A program made the translations under genes and the position numbers. DNA of 64,000 nucleotides from Diphasiastrum complanatum (lineage: Eukaryota; Streptophyta; Lycopodiopsida; Lycopodiales; Lycopodiaceae). Under the pieces are notes generated by a model. It was not told the origin of the DNA, did not search any database, and worked only from the letters and a program-made list of their open reading frames with translations. Shown here in pieces: positions 43,433 through 54,755 of this stretch. Location of the stretch: contig CM055097.1 in NCBI GenBank assembly GCA_029204225.1, positions 3,019,699-3,083,698 on the forward strand. Direction: 5' to 3'. Numbering within the stretch: position 1 is the first letter of the stretch; each line of letters begins with the position of its first letter.

Positions 43433-46239
43433 TAGCCGCACAGAAATACAGTCGAGCAATCGGCAACTGATCTTTGATTTGCTCTAAGGCCATCGGCTTA
43501 TTTGGATCAAATGCTAGGGTAGGAAGGCAATCGTCCCATTTGGTTGCCACTGACGCGATCTTTTGCAAACATTGCCGATTGTCACACCCTTGGATTCGGA
43601 GAGTGGACATACTCTCTCTGATATGCTTGTAAGGCCCGGTGAAAGTCCACTAAAATATTCCAGCAGTAAGACTTGTGGATGATTGGCTAATTGGGCGTAT
43701 GGATGGTGATTAGTCCCAAATCTTTCCATTTTTGTCTTCGTGGCATTTGGCACGTAATAAGGATCTACCCGTAACTGGTGAGAGCTGGCGACATAACTCC
43801 TAATTGATTCCGGAGTTTTCTCAAAAATCGTGATTCTCCATGCCGGCTGCTCTCCCAGTGCAGGTATTTTGTCCAATTCTTTGCCGGCCTCGATCTCGGA
43901 GGTCGTAAATTTGAGAACCCATCCACCACGCGAGGACTCATGTGGATGCTGCTTTAAGAAGGTCTGGATCTGGTCCTTGATGCTGATGGGCCTTTTGAAT
44001 AAATGGCTTGTCCTTGATGAGAATGGACCCGCTTGTACTGCCGGTATAGTTGGCGGTTGATCTGCTAGATCTGGAGCTCCCCCCCTGGTCCATGATCGAA
44101 TCAACCCCTGTATCCATCTATACAGCTGCTTGGCACGAAGGGGAGAATTGCGGCATGACCGGGACGAGGATTTGTGGTCCGGCTTCCAACACTTGAACGA
44201 CGGCTTTTTCATAGGCATTGATGGTCTCTTTTGCCTTTGCCAACTCGGTTGAAGCTGCTCCTTTGAACTTATCACAACGGCCTTGGAATCCCTGAAGAGC
44301 CACTTTGTATGTTTCCACTTTCTTGAACAAATATGCAATCTCCGTCGGCGTGACCGGATGATTGGATATTTGTGTTTGCATATATGCATCACGCTCAAGG
44401 GTGGTCGCATCCAATTCATCTTGAAGCCATGTGCGATCTTGTTCGGCCATTTGTAATTGCCCCTTCAGCAGCTGCACCTGTTGCTTGGCATCTTGCACTG
44501 CCTTATCTACCTGATCCTGTGCGGTTGTCAGGGCGTTTTGCAGGGAGCTGATGTAGGTTTCCAAGCGATCAGCTTGTTGCTGGGCCAATTTCTTTTCGCT
44601 TTCAGCCTTTTCTTCATGTTGCTTGGCTATCTTCACCTCTCATCCAGCTGGACAATTTTCTGGTGATCAGAGTGTTTTCGGATCCTAAATTAGAGATCCT
44701 CTGCTCCATTTCCTTCTTCTTATCCAGCATAGACTGGATCACTTGCCCAAGGCTTGAAACTAACCCGAGAGCATCACCAAAATTGACAATCGTGGAGGTG
44801 GCAGCAGTAGGAGACCCTGATGGTACTGTCGTTGGTAGCCGTGGAATAGGTGCCAAGGTCTCTTCTTCTTCAAAAATATTCTCGTCTTCAAACCCTTCAG
44901 GCACTGTGGCGTCAAACTGCTTTGGTGACTTTACAGCTGTGTCAACCCGAAGTGTGGCTTGGCTACCCTGTGTGGGTGGTTGCTGACTGGCATTTTCGAC
45001 AACAACAGTAGCTTCATGGATATGCCCGAATCCTCTTCCAGGGGATTGGGGTTCAAAGGGCGCTGGGCTCTGGGGCATTTCAAAGATTTCGGTGGCCCCA
45101 AGGGGGTCAGAATCATCGAACATATCCATAAAGAACTGTGTGTTGGGTGAGGTTGCTTCGGTGTGCGGGGGTGAGGCGGCCTGGGCAGTCGTGATGAGAA
45201 CGGTAGGCCCAATGGTCACAGACTGTCCTTGTATGGGAGCAGAGGCAAGGGAAGCATTAGAGGTGAGGGGAATGGGAAGTTCAGTGCGAACAACAGCGGG
45301 GGGTGGAAGCGCAATTGATGAGGTATGCCTAGTACGTCGTCGTGACGCGGAAGGCGAGTCAGGAATCATGATTTCGCTGCGTGGACGACGACGACTATGA
45401 GAACTTGAGGCCTGGTGAGATGACTCGGACAGTGCTTCTTCATAAATCAAAAGCACAGAATCCAGGTGGAAGCCATGGATTCTATTTTCTAAGTGAGAAG
45501 CGGCTAAGAGGGACAATAGAGAGCCAACGATGAACTGTTGCTTTGTATTGGCCTTAATAGCTCGCTTGAGCTCACCAGAAACAGTCTTGAACCAGTTATA
45601 TGGTTCAAGAGGGGCTTTGGCCAACTTTATGTGGGACTCCACTATCCTGTGAAGGATTTGAGATGTGATGCGGTCTTGCCTGAGGTTGCCAACCATCAGG
45701 AAATGATTCAACAACTGGGCAGTGGCGTGGATGGAAGGCTCAGTGATGGCTTCCAGAAGGTAGCCATCATTAGTCCAGTGCAGATCGTTGGTGAGGTCGA
45801 TGTATGGCTTGATGGCCTGTTTGACGTGCTTGTGATTGAGTGAGGCTTGCATACCGGATGAGATTCCTATTGCTGCAAGTGTGGCCTCAATGACGCGCAC
45901 CTTGTGTGTGGCTCCTTGGAAGGTGATATAAAACTTGGATTTCTCTTCCTTCCACGTACTGAAGGCAAGAGTGATGAAATCCATATTGATGCGTCCCAAA
46001 AAGGCTCTCTCATGAATACCCATTGCAGTAAGTAGAGGCTCCGCAAGGGTCATCCACTGAATGACCATGCTTGTGCTAGGAAGAATCATGATGTCCGTTG
46101 CAGATGGGACATTACGATGGATAGTATAACGCGGAGACTGGGAAGTATCAGTAGATGACATGATGATCAGAAAGGAATTATAATCGCGTGAGAGTGTATC
46201 GGAAGGCAATGCAGGAAATTTGGAAGGCTTTGGTCGCAA
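43433..46239 (-). CDS. Additional sense ORF of element B (env-position ORF), frameshifted
   Basis: Downstream of integrase and in the same sense lies a ~900-codon reading frame broken at about 44620, 44115 and 43600. It starts at 46239, or at the internal ATG near 46161 (MSSTDTSQ). Residues 1-250 are a compact helical domain (IQWMTLAEPLLTAMGIHERA ... FNWF/YNWFKTVSGELKRAIK). Then follows a long Ser/Pro/acidic linker and a coiled coil across the first frameshift (KKKEMEQRISNL, then AEKKLAQQQADRLE-like heptads, 44720-44380). The C-terminal part is basic and ends in the inverted segment. No signal peptide or membrane span is evident, so a true envelope is not supported. The N-terminal domain vaguely recalls the plant-transposon-associated domain of Athila-like elements; that is inference. 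Confidence 0.7.
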
Positions 46240-46940
46240 GAAAAATTCGCATTAGCGTCGCTAGCAAAAGTGAGGAATGAATCGAATTTAGCCAACTTAT
46301 AGGTGAATTTGGTGGGTCCATTACACTGAATAGTAGTTGGGCTGATCAGTTCTGAACAAAAACTTGCAAGCATGTAAATACTGTAAAAATAGGCTATAAA
46401 AATCTTGGCGAAGGTTTTTAGAGATCTGAACCTATCAGGCAAACGTTTTCCAGGGCTGGCGAAGGATGAACCTTTGCCCAGGTACTATCATAAATGTTTT
46501 TTTTACAATCTGAACCTATGGACAGCCTAATTTTGACATTTTAAGATCATCTAGCAGGTCGGCGAAGGTTCATAATGACGTTATGATGCTCAGCGAAGGT
46601 TCCCAAAATGGCATATCACTGAACATTCGCCTGACTCAAAAATTAAATTTTCTCTTATCAAAAATCTTCGCCCACTTCAATTTAGATAAATCAAGGGTGG
46701 ATGTACAGTCTGAGGGCTCAGCAAAGGTTTTCGATATTGTATTGGCCAAATCTGCCCAAAACAGTGGTTTTCTAAGTCATTTTCCATAAAAATATTGTGC
46801 TTCCTTTTCTTATGCTGATGACTTTCTGACTTTTTTTTATTATTATTAATTTTTTTAACTGTCTTTTTTCAAAAAAAGCCAGCAAATTAATTATTGAAAA
46901 CAAAAAATTAAAAACAAATAAAATGAAAAATATATTGAGA
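46240..46940. other. Element B spacer with repeated GGCGAAGGTT motif
   Basis: Non-coding region between integrase and the additional ORF. GGCGAAGGTT or one-base variants occur at 46407, 46458, 46561, 46592 and 46720 on the plus strand. The same motif recurs in the leader of this element. An AT-rich A/T-run block lies at 46830-46925. Confidence 0.75.
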
Positions 46941-48262
46941 TCAGGCTTGCTGAATTGGCGGAGCAGGCTGCCGAAACTTGCGTAATCGGCTGCCATTTAC
47001 CGGAGTATCAAATTGTTTTCCATCCAAGTGCTCAAGAATTTCTGCGCCATAGTTCAGGATTTCCTTCACTTTGTACGAGCCTTCCCCAATAAACTTCAAC
47101 TTACCCGTGATCAGCTTGGTTTTGTACATCAATGCAAGATCTCCTACTTCCAGATCTTTCTTGTGCAATCGACGATCGTGCCATGCCTTGCGGCAGGCTT
47201 TCTCTGCTGCTAAGGCATGAACTGCCATCAATCGAGTTTCACATAATTTGTGCAACGCTTCATGACGAAGTTGTAAAGACTGATCATCATTTAATCATTC
47301 TGTTGCTGCTATGCATAAAGATGGGATTAAAAATTCAATTGGCATAACAGTATCTTGACCATAAACCCGTTGAAAAGGTGTTTGATTTGTACTATTTTTG
47401 TAAGCGATTTTGAATGCCCATAATGCTGCATACAGTTTATATTCCCAATCAGAGCGACTCGCTTCAACTATCTTTGTAATAATGGTGCAGAGAATCTTAT
47501 TGGAAGATTCAGCTTGGCCATTCCCTCTGGGATAGTAGGGAGTACTAAATCTGTGTATAACAAAGAAATCTTCCAGTAAACACTTTATTGTTTGATTAAC
47601 AAAGTGTGTACCCTGATCACTGACAATTTCGATTTGACATCCAAATTTGATTATAATATTTTCATATAGAAACTTGGCCGTTGATTTCACATCAGCCACT
47701 TTGACAGCTTTGGCTTCAACCCACTTGGTCAATAATCAGTTGCGACGATAATGTAGTGGGCCTGAGATCCTTGAGCAGCGGGATGAATAGGACCAACATA
47801 CTTCAGTCCCCATTTTTCAAACGGTGCTTGTGATAAAATCGGATGTAAGGGTTCATAATTCTATCGAGTAGGCCGTCGTGCTCGCTTGCAGACATCACAT
47901 GTCTGAATAAAATTTTTGGTGTCCTTATGAAGCGTAGGCCACCAACAACCGGATTGCAAAAGTTTGCGAACAATAATATATGTAGAGAAGTGTCATCCAC
48001 CCATGCCATCATGTGAAAACATGATTAGATCTGGTACTTCATGCGGTAAAATACATCTTCGTAAAATATTATCTGATCCATGACGATACAATTGTCCTGC
48101 AATTAATTGATAAAGTTGAGCCTTATGAATCAATTGTCTTTTCTGTACTTTTGTCAAAGAGTCATTCGGTTGTCCTAGCATCAGGTTCTCAACAATATCT
48201 GTCGCCCACTCAGGTACTGCTTCAACATAGAACAACGCAGCATCTGGCAGTTCATCATCCAC
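46941..48262 (-). pseudogene. Element B integrase
   Basis: The zinc-binding N-terminus is seen as LYRHGSDNILRRCILPHE with HDGMGG (48262-47990), with the CxxC part decayed near 47890. The core frame 47732-47295 has KWVEAKAVKVADVKSTAKFL, EIVSDQGTHFVNQTIKCLL (second catalytic Asp), and YYPRGNGQAESSNKILCTII (catalytic Glu). The C-terminal frame 47255-46941 reads LEVGDLALMYKTKLITGKLK, FIGEGSYKVKEILNYGAEIL and ends SRLRKF. The first Asp region lies across a frame break near 47735. There is no chromodomain tail. Confidence 0.9.
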
Positions 48263-49836
48263 TTCAATATTAACTGGTGCGGATTAAATTCGCGAAACGT
48301 GATTGGCTAGATAATGTTGCTTCTCCTTTCTGACCACAATTCGAAAGTCAAATTCAGTCAATAATAATAACCATCTTGCAATACGTCCAGTATTACACGT
48401 CTTATTTACCAAGTAAAGTAACGGTTGATGATCCGTATAAAATGCAAAGTGCGTTTCCATGAGGTAGTGATGAAATTTTCAAACAAAAAAAATCATGGCT
48501 AGCGCTTCACGTTTTGTTGTTGAATAATTCTTCTCTGGATCTGTAAGCTGTCTGCTTGCAAATCGTATAGGATAATCCTTCTTATAGTCACCTGGCTGCG
48601 TCAAAACTGATCCAATGGCGTATTTTGAGGCATCCGTATGAACATGAAACTCTAATGTCCAATCTGGAGAACACAGTATTGGTGCTGAAGATAATGCTTT
48701 TTTTAACTTTTCAAAGGCTTCTAACGCCTCTACTGTCCAAATAAGAACAACAGTTAATTTGTATATAGGTCGTGCTAAATCCGCAAAGAAGATAACAAAA
48801 ATTCGATAGTAGTTCTCATGACCCATAAACACATAAACTCCTTGAATTGTTGCTGGCGGTGGCAATTCCACAATAACTTTGATCTTAGAGTAACCGGTGA
48901 CAATACCATGTCTTGATATCACATGTCCAAGCACCACTCCGTGAGAAACCCATATCTGGCATTTTTCTGGATTTAGAAAAATCTGATATTTGCGGCATCT
49001 TTCAAAGACTTTCTCCAATCGATCCAGGTGGTCTGTATCTGTACTATGAACTCCCAAGTCGCCTAAGGAATTTCTACAGATAATCTTTAAAGGCAAATTG
49101 CATTACTCTTTGGAATGAACTTGGTGCATTACAGAGTCTAAACAACATTACTTTGTAAGCATAGGTGCCCCATTCTGTTGCAAAAGCAGTTTTGTGACGA
49201 TCGACAGGTGCATCTTAACCTGGTTGTAACCCTAAATCCATCCAGGAAACTATAAGCTTCCGCTCCAACAAGGCGATCCAAAATGCGTTCAGTAAAAGGT
49301 AACGGAAAGTGATCCTTCCATGTCACTTTATTCAATGCTTTGAGATTCACACAGATTCGCAATTTTCCATTTTTCTTAGGAACAATGACAATCAGTGAAA
49401 TCCATTCCGTATGCTTGATCTTATAAATGAAATCGGCGTCAAGCAATCTCTGAAGTTCTTTCTTTATCAGATCTGCCACATTAGGATTACAGCGATAGAA
49501 CTTTGTAACCTTTGGTACTGCATCAGGTACTAAAGGTATGGTATGTTCAATGACTGTTGTCGGAATACCCTTCAAATCTTGATAAGTCCATGCAAAACAA
49601 TCTTGATACTTACTAAGTAGCAAACGGAGTGCTTGATAATGTTCAGGAGTAAGTTGTGATCCCACTTGTACAATCTTTTTCAGTTCTCCTGGTTCTGCAA
49701 GATTCATTGGCTGCGTCCTAGCTGGGCCATCGTAAACCTCTTTAGATTCCGGCATGTGTTCTTCAGGTTCACGATGTGCTTTAGGTAGCATGATAACCAC
49801 ATCATCCAGTGTATAATGTTTAAAATGCTCTGGCAT
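48263..49836 (-). pseudogene. Element B reverse transcriptase and RNase H
   Basis: The RT frame 49836-49138 shows LLSKYQDCFAWTYQDLKGIP, NPNVADLIKKELQRLLDADF, VPKKNGKLRICVNLKALNKV and AYSFLDGF, where the first catalytic Asp is retained. A deletion/frameshift near 49070-49140 removes the YxDD box: the next frame (49096-48479) begins LGDLGVHSTDTDHLDRLEKV. It continues through NPEKCQIWVSHGVVLGHVIS, LEFHVHTDASKYAIGSVLTQ (RNase H Asp) and DPEKNYSTTKREALAMIFF (RNase H Glu). RNase H goes on to about 48290 in another frame (TDHQPLLYLVNK). Confidence 0.9.
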
Positions 49837-49890
49837 ATCATGCTGGAATACATTTGCTTGTTCTTTTCCGAAAGGACTTGTCTTGGCTCT

Positions 49891-51516
49891 TCATTTAGTC
49901 TTCTTAGCAGGAATTGATCGTGGAGGTGATGACTTTCGGGATGATAAATCTTTCTTTACAAGTGAAGACTTCCTAGACGATGATGTCTTGCTGGAGATCT
50001 GACTTGAAGAATCATTCTTGACTTTCCCTTTGTCTTTATCCAATAGAGGTGGCACTTTCTTAAAATCGATCTTTCGAGGGGGATTTTTCCATTTCAGGAC
50101 TGTATTATAATGTTGCTTTGCTTGTTTCTTCGTCATTGAACCTGTCATTATGTCTCCCTTCAATATAACTACTTTGGGCAATTTGATTGTTGGTTCATTA
50201 GGAACATTACGCACTCCAAATCTGGTCGGATCCATATGATGTAGAATCTGTTCATCCATAGGTTCTGCATTGCCATCATAAGTTAAGGCATGGCTCATTG
50301 GTATGAGATCATTCTCAATTTGATCTGGTATAGGTTCCGTTGATATCCAGGCTACATTCAGCACATTTAGTAGAAACATGATTGGCGTATTCAAAGTTTG
50401 ATCTAACAAGGAAATCTCGCTCATCTCTGATTGAATATCTTGTTGACACATGTATCCTGCTGTACAATCAATTGTTGCAAGAGCTTCGTTCCAATTGACA
50501 GTATCCGTTTGAGAATCGTAATGAACTCCCAATTTTTTCTCTGGTCGATCACAAGTGTGACCCGTTGTTGATGAATCGTCATCCGCTTTTTGAACCACTG
50601 GCTTGATAGTCCAAGTCGTAGGATCAATTTTAGCTGCACGTTCACGATTTTCAAAAGTGATTTTGCTGTTACCCCAGTTATGGATTACTTGCGCAACTCG
50701 TAACCATGGATGTCCTAAGAGAACTCGGTAGACATTTGGTGCTTCTGGTAAGTCCATCACGACGAAAGTAATGACGAACTGTACTCCTGCAATCCTGACA
50801 GGTATATCTTCCACCATTCCTCGTGGACGAACCGTCGTTTGATCAGCTAGCTTAATAGCAAAACTAGCAGGCTTAATCTTTGTAAGGCCCCATTTTGTAC
50901 ATAGCTTTGTAGAAATCAGGTTAACTCCTGAACCGCCGTCTATCAAGACTACTTCTTTAGAAAATTGTCTATGTTGTGTTGGCAGAGTGATATTCTTTTG
51001 TTCACTTTCCCAAGCGGCTCCAACATGGAGTACATCGTTAGATTCTTCAAATCCAACACAAAAAAGAGGCTCATGATGGTCTTCTGATTCTTCTTGAGCT
51101 AACTTTTGCGCTAAGACTTCTTTTGCTTTTGGCACCAACTTTAGGAACTCTCCCAATAAAATATTGATCTTGCTAGACAAAATATTCATGAGTAATTCTA
51201 TATGCGGTGCTTCCGATTTAGTCATCTTGAAGGGTTCTTTGTGATGATGTGATTGATCATTCAAATCCGTACATAAATTTCTTGGAGACTGCAATGGTGA
51301 AGACCGAACTTCAGCTGTTACTTTAGCAGCTTCATGTTCCGCTTCTTCTCGCAGATGTTTAATCCACTGTCTCATATCCTGATATCTTCGTTTTTTTGCA
51401 TTAAGATTTGGATAGACTTCCGATGCTGTTGGTGTATCATTCAATGGTATAGAATCAACAAGTATTGAATCCACTACTGGTTCTTTTTGCTTTTGTGCTT
51501 TGGTGACCACCATCAA
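49891..51516 (-). CDS. Element B protease-region polyprotein
   Basis: An intact 541-codon frame. The retropepsin domain is near residues 190-310: KEVVLIDGGSGVNLISTKLC (active site DGGSGVN, as in many plant Gypsy elements), FVVMDLPEAPNVYRVLLGHP, LRVAQVIHNWGNSKITFEN. It is flanked N-terminally by an acidic linker (KEVLAQKLAQEESEDHHE) and C-terminally by a basic Ser/Lys tail (SSSRKSSLVKKDLSSRKSSP). RT is in the next frame, 55 bp downstream. In an active relative this would be the gag-pol connecting part. Confidence 0.85.
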   Translation of the reverse strand: MMVVTKAQKQKEPVVDSILVDSIPLNDTPTASEVYPNLNAKKRRYQDMRQWIKHLREEAEHEAAKVTAEVRSSPLQSPRNLCTDLNDQSHHHKEPFKMTKSEAPHIELLMNILSSKINILLGEFLKLVPKAKEVLAQKLAQEESEDHHEPLFCVGFEESNDVLHVGAAWESEQKNITLPTQHRQFSKEVVLIDGGSGVNLISTKLCTKWGLTKIKPASFAIKLADQTTVRPRGMVEDIPVRIAGVQFVITFVVMDLPEAPNVYRVLLGHPWLRVAQVIHNWGNSKITFENRERAAKIDPTTWTIKPVVQKADDDSSTTGHTCDRPEKKLGVHYDSQTDTVNWNEALATIDCTAGYMCQQDIQSEMSEISLLDQTLNTPIMFLLNVLNVAWISTEPIPDQIENDLIPMSHALTYDGNAEPMDEQILHHMDPTRFGVRNVPNEPTIKLPKVVILKGDIMTGSMTKKQAKQHYNTVLKWKNPPRKIDFKKVPPLLDKDKGKVKNDSSSQISSKTSSSRKSSLVKKDLSSRKSSPPRSIPAKKTK

Positions 51517-51543
51517 GGGTGCACTTGGTATATTATGAGCTAC

Positions 51544-52650
51544 CTATCCTTGCTTGATTGTTATCAAATTTACAGGTGTTGTAGTTGGTGGTGGCTTCAG
51601 TCTTGCTGGACAATCTTTATAGCAATGCCCATATCCACAGTCACGACAGAATGGTACAAATTTTTCTTTATTTGGGCATTTTGCAACTCTGTGATTTTCT
51701 CCACATGCAAAGCATCCAAGTGGTGCTTTGGCCCAATTTCTCGAGGCTTGTTGTTGAGCGACAACATAAATGGCATATTGTTCTGAAGATCCACCTCCCT
51801 GATCATTCATTACCATAGCTCCATTGCTCAGTACTTCCGTAAGTTCTGGTTCCATCAAATTGGCGGGAGGAGCAGAGTGTTTTGGTGGGGCAGGCAAAGC
51901 TAGACGATCCGAGTATCCAAGAGTAGATTGTCGAAGTTTTGCTGCTGGATTGCCTCCAAACTGTGGATCTCGATATTCCATCTGGGCATACTGTTGCTGA
52001 ATTATCCGAGGGTTGAAGTTGCAAAAGACAGTCTCATGGTCAGGTGAATTACACAGATGGCAAACACTGATTTTCATTCGTTTTTTCAATTGAGGACACT
52101 CGTTCACTGTGTGTTTTCCTGTACGAATAGAACACCAGACATTTTTCCTGGTAGAAAAAGTCTTTGCAAACTTCTCAGGTTCCTTGTTCACTTCTCCATG
52201 GAAATTTTCCAATGCTTTGATCTTCTCATCAAATTGCAACTGCAACTTTTCCATCTGTTTCTGCTAGGTCTTTCCAAGTTTCTCGAACTCATTGAGCATC
52301 ATTTCTATAGTAGCATTGGCATTCGTTGATGCAACAGTGGTGGATGTCGTAGTAGTCTGCCCTGCTGTATAAGGCAAAATACTGACATTCGACTCATCAT
52401 CTAAATCTTCATCCTCCTCCCGAATTGCATCGTCCATCGCATTTTGCAAAAGTGCGTACTCATTATGGCATTTCAGTTTACGTCTGATCCGTTTAGGTAG
52501 ACCTGACAAAAACCACATAATCATGGCATTTTCATTAATCAGCTCAAGTTCACATTCAGATCTAAGACGTTTCACCCTTTCGATGTAATCTCTAACCATT
52601 TCCCGCTTTCCCATTTTAATTTTACTTAAAAGTAGGAAAGGGTCTTCCAT
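51544..52650 (-). CDS. Element B gag with three zinc fingers
   Basis: Two frames (52650-52264 and 52254-51544) separated by one stop (CAG-to-TAG type) near 52260. The first has the gag helix block KMGKREMVRDYIERVKRLRS, MIMWFLSGLPKRIRRKLKCH and MDDAIREEDEDLDDES. The second has zinc-binding segments: VWCSIRTGKHTVNECPQL, CFACGENHRVAKCP, and CRDCGYGHCYKDCPARL. A related gag block (DDAIREEDEGP) occurs in element D at about 57670. Gag would form the particle and bind RNA through the knuckles. Confidence 0.87.
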
Positions 52651-53378
52651 AAACTTCTGCGGTTTGAACCGAATACAGTTTTTGTAATCTGGCGAGGGTA
52701 AAAATCAAGATTTTTTGTGATCTGATCAAGATGAATCTTCTCCGAACTCAAAGATAGTATTTTACTATAAATAGAATATTCTGGAAACTCGGTGAAGGTT
52801 CTGGCGAAGGATCAAGAGTAATACTTGTAAGTTTGCAAAAAAGTAACTTTTTTGGCAAAAATATGACAACTGATCCTCTGAAAACCTTTCTATTTTTGGT
52901 ATTATTCTTCGTCGACCTGGTAGTAGATAGATCTGAATCACATCTAAGCACAATGAATTGGGCAAAGGTTCTTTTTTTGTATTGTTTAGGGTTTAGATAA
53001 TTTTTGGTGTTTTTTGGTGGTTTTTCTGATGTTTCTGAAAATCTGCTGGGAATTAATCTTCGCCCTTCAAATTGAAGGTTTTGTGAACAAAACCGAAGGT
53101 GTCTACAACTCGGCGAAGGTTTCCTGAAAGAGGGTAAAAAGTTCTGAGCTTTGATGACGCTTTTTGTCTCTTTTTGACCAAATTTGATAGATTTGACCAA
53201 TTTTTGTTATTTTCTCTAATATCTCAGATCCAAATGTATCTTAAGATTGGTGATCTGAATAGCTTTTCCTATTTAATAATCAGATTAGATTTCAAACAAG
53301 CAAATCCACTCAAATCTAGCAAAATCAATCCCAAAATAACCCTACAATGCAATTTTAACACTATTCATGGCGTAGCTC
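52651..53378. other. Element B untranslated leader
   Basis: Non-coding, AT-rich. GGCGAAGGTT-like motifs occur at 52791, 52803, 52961 and 53112, echoing the spacer at 46240-46940. Confidence 0.7.
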
Positions 53379-53396
53379 CCCGGCAACGGCACCAAA
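53379..53396 (-). promoter_or_regulatory. Primer binding site, Asp-tRNA type
   Basis: The minus strand reads TGGTGCCGTTGCCGGGGA, one base from TGGCGCCGTTGCCGGGGA, the site complementary to tRNA-Asp used by many plant non-chromovirus Gypsy elements. It lies two bases inside the LTR start at 53399. Confidence 0.88.
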
Positions 53397-53398
53397 AT

Positions 53399-54154
53399 TG
53401 TAGTGGGTTTCTTTCCTTGCCTAACCTGAATCCAAGATCTAGTCAATCTAGCATCAAAGAGACAGAGTTAGTTGTCACGCGTAGGTTCGTTCCCATGAGA
53501 GCGATAGTATAGTTCAAATTTCAACATGAATTGAGGACCTAACACTACATCCATTAACACTAAGCATTAACACTACATCCATTAACCCTACTTCCATTAA
53601 CTCTAAATCCACAACAATGATAGAAACTCACTCTTCTCTCTCTCCCTTTCTCTCTCACAAGAAGCATAAGAAATAACAATTTCAATAATGATCAAATCCA
53701 ACAATTAGCAAAATCCAAAGAAAGCATGAGAAATGGAGGAGAAGAGAGGAAGAGCAAGGACATTCATCAATCCATTTCTAAAGAGAACCAATATGCTTTA
53801 TTGAAATGAGGAAATGAACATGAGGAACAACTCGAGTTGGTCCCTTTTTATAGTAGAGAGGAGGGCCCTGGCCTTTGAATCCTATTGGTCCAGTCTTGCC
53901 TCTCTTTTTAATCAAATTTATAAAAGTGTGGGAACCATCAAAATTGGAGGGAAACCCAACTTTATTCACTAACTTGACATTTAGGCCCTGCGATATTAAA
54001 AGTCCCGCAAAAAGGCCTATAGTCCTTTTATTGACTTGTAACTAATCAAATAACTATGTGATCATCGGGTTGGACTTACACACGCGGGGTGCCAAATCCC
54101 TCTCACTTATTAACTAGGGTTAGGGTGGCCTCGGGATCCGCAAACCCTCCAACA
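53399..54154 (-). repeat. Element B 5' LTR, complete (756 bp)
   Basis: Plus strand TGTAGTGGGTTTC...CCCTCCAACA. On the minus strand it begins TGTTGGAGGG and contains a TATA box (TATAAAAAGG near 53850) and an AATAAA near 53800. It matches the left LTR once the inversion there is taken into account. Differences between the copies are few, which suggests a fairly recent insertion. Confidence 0.92.
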
Positions 54155-54159
54155 ACTAT

Positions 54160-54755
54160 GTTTTAATTGCATTGCCTCTAACAAATCTTCTTAAGGGAGT
54201 GAAGAAAGCCAAAAGAAAAACTAAAAAGGGTAATAAGAAGAAAGTTGGAAGGCGTTCGAAACCGATGAACTTAATCAAAGCTTTGAAGCTTGGAAGATCT
54301 TAGTGTCTACAGCCCCTATCTTACACATACTGGATCCTAGCGGATTTTTCTTGGTGGAAACAGATGCTAATGACTATGCGGTGGGTGCAGTCCTTTACCA
54401 GGATGGTAGACCTGTGGCTTTCAAGAGCAAGAAGTTGGACCCAGCTCAATGTAGATATTCTACTTATGAGAAGGAACTTTTTGCTGTCATCCATGCGTTA
54501 AAAATCTGGAGACATTATTTGTACGGATCTAAATTCATGGTTATGATAGATCATGAATCTCTTAAGTATATCTGTGACGCCTCGGACCTTAGGGGTCGTA
54601 AGGCCCGTTGGCCGGAACTCATTCAAGAGTTTGAATTCGACATTAAGTACCGTCAAGGTGTGTCGAATTGTGTCGCTGATGCTTTGAGCCAGATTGGAGA
54701 AGTTAATCAGTTATGCTTTGTTGAGTTCCAATCCGAGTTGTATCTTTCTCTTTGA
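54160..54755 (+). pseudogene. Chromovirus A RNase H (continuation after element B)
   Basis: The reading resumes with ALPLTNLLKGVKKAKRKTKK, directly following FFHEFIQDY at 42462. After a frame change, 54303-54755 reads SGFFLVETDANDYAVGAVLY (RNase H Asp), CRYSTYEKELFAVIHALKIW (Glu), KFMVMIDHESLKYICD (Asp), and VSNCVADALSQIGEV. The catalytic residues are kept. This proves that 40138-42462 and 54160-56206 are one element. Confidence 0.92.

Larger units (their letters stand above)
42463..54154 (-). mobile_element. Ty3/gypsy element B with an extra 3' ORF, nested in chromovirus A
   Basis: An 11.7-kb element. Right to left: 5' LTR (53399-54154), Asp-tRNA-type primer site, leader, gag, protease, RT/RNase H, integrase, a 700-bp spacer, a ~2.7-kb additional sense ORF, polypurine tract and 3' LTR. 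It interrupts RT/RNase H of chromovirus A: flanks ATTAT (42458-42462) and ACTAT (54155-54159) are a 5-bp target duplication with one difference. No chromodomain is present. The 3' LTR region carries an internal inversion (42787-43432). Damage is moderate: several single frameshifts, with all domains recognisable. Confidence 0.93.

Noticed and set aside
44663-45843. Plus-strand ORFs of 63-107 codons opposite the extra ORF of element B
   Set aside because: They are shadows of the long minus-strand frame, with no independent motif.
43433-46239. A retroviral-type envelope gene in element B
   Set aside because: The position fits, but no signal peptide, transmembrane span or furin-like site is visible; the text is a helical domain plus linker plus coiled coil.
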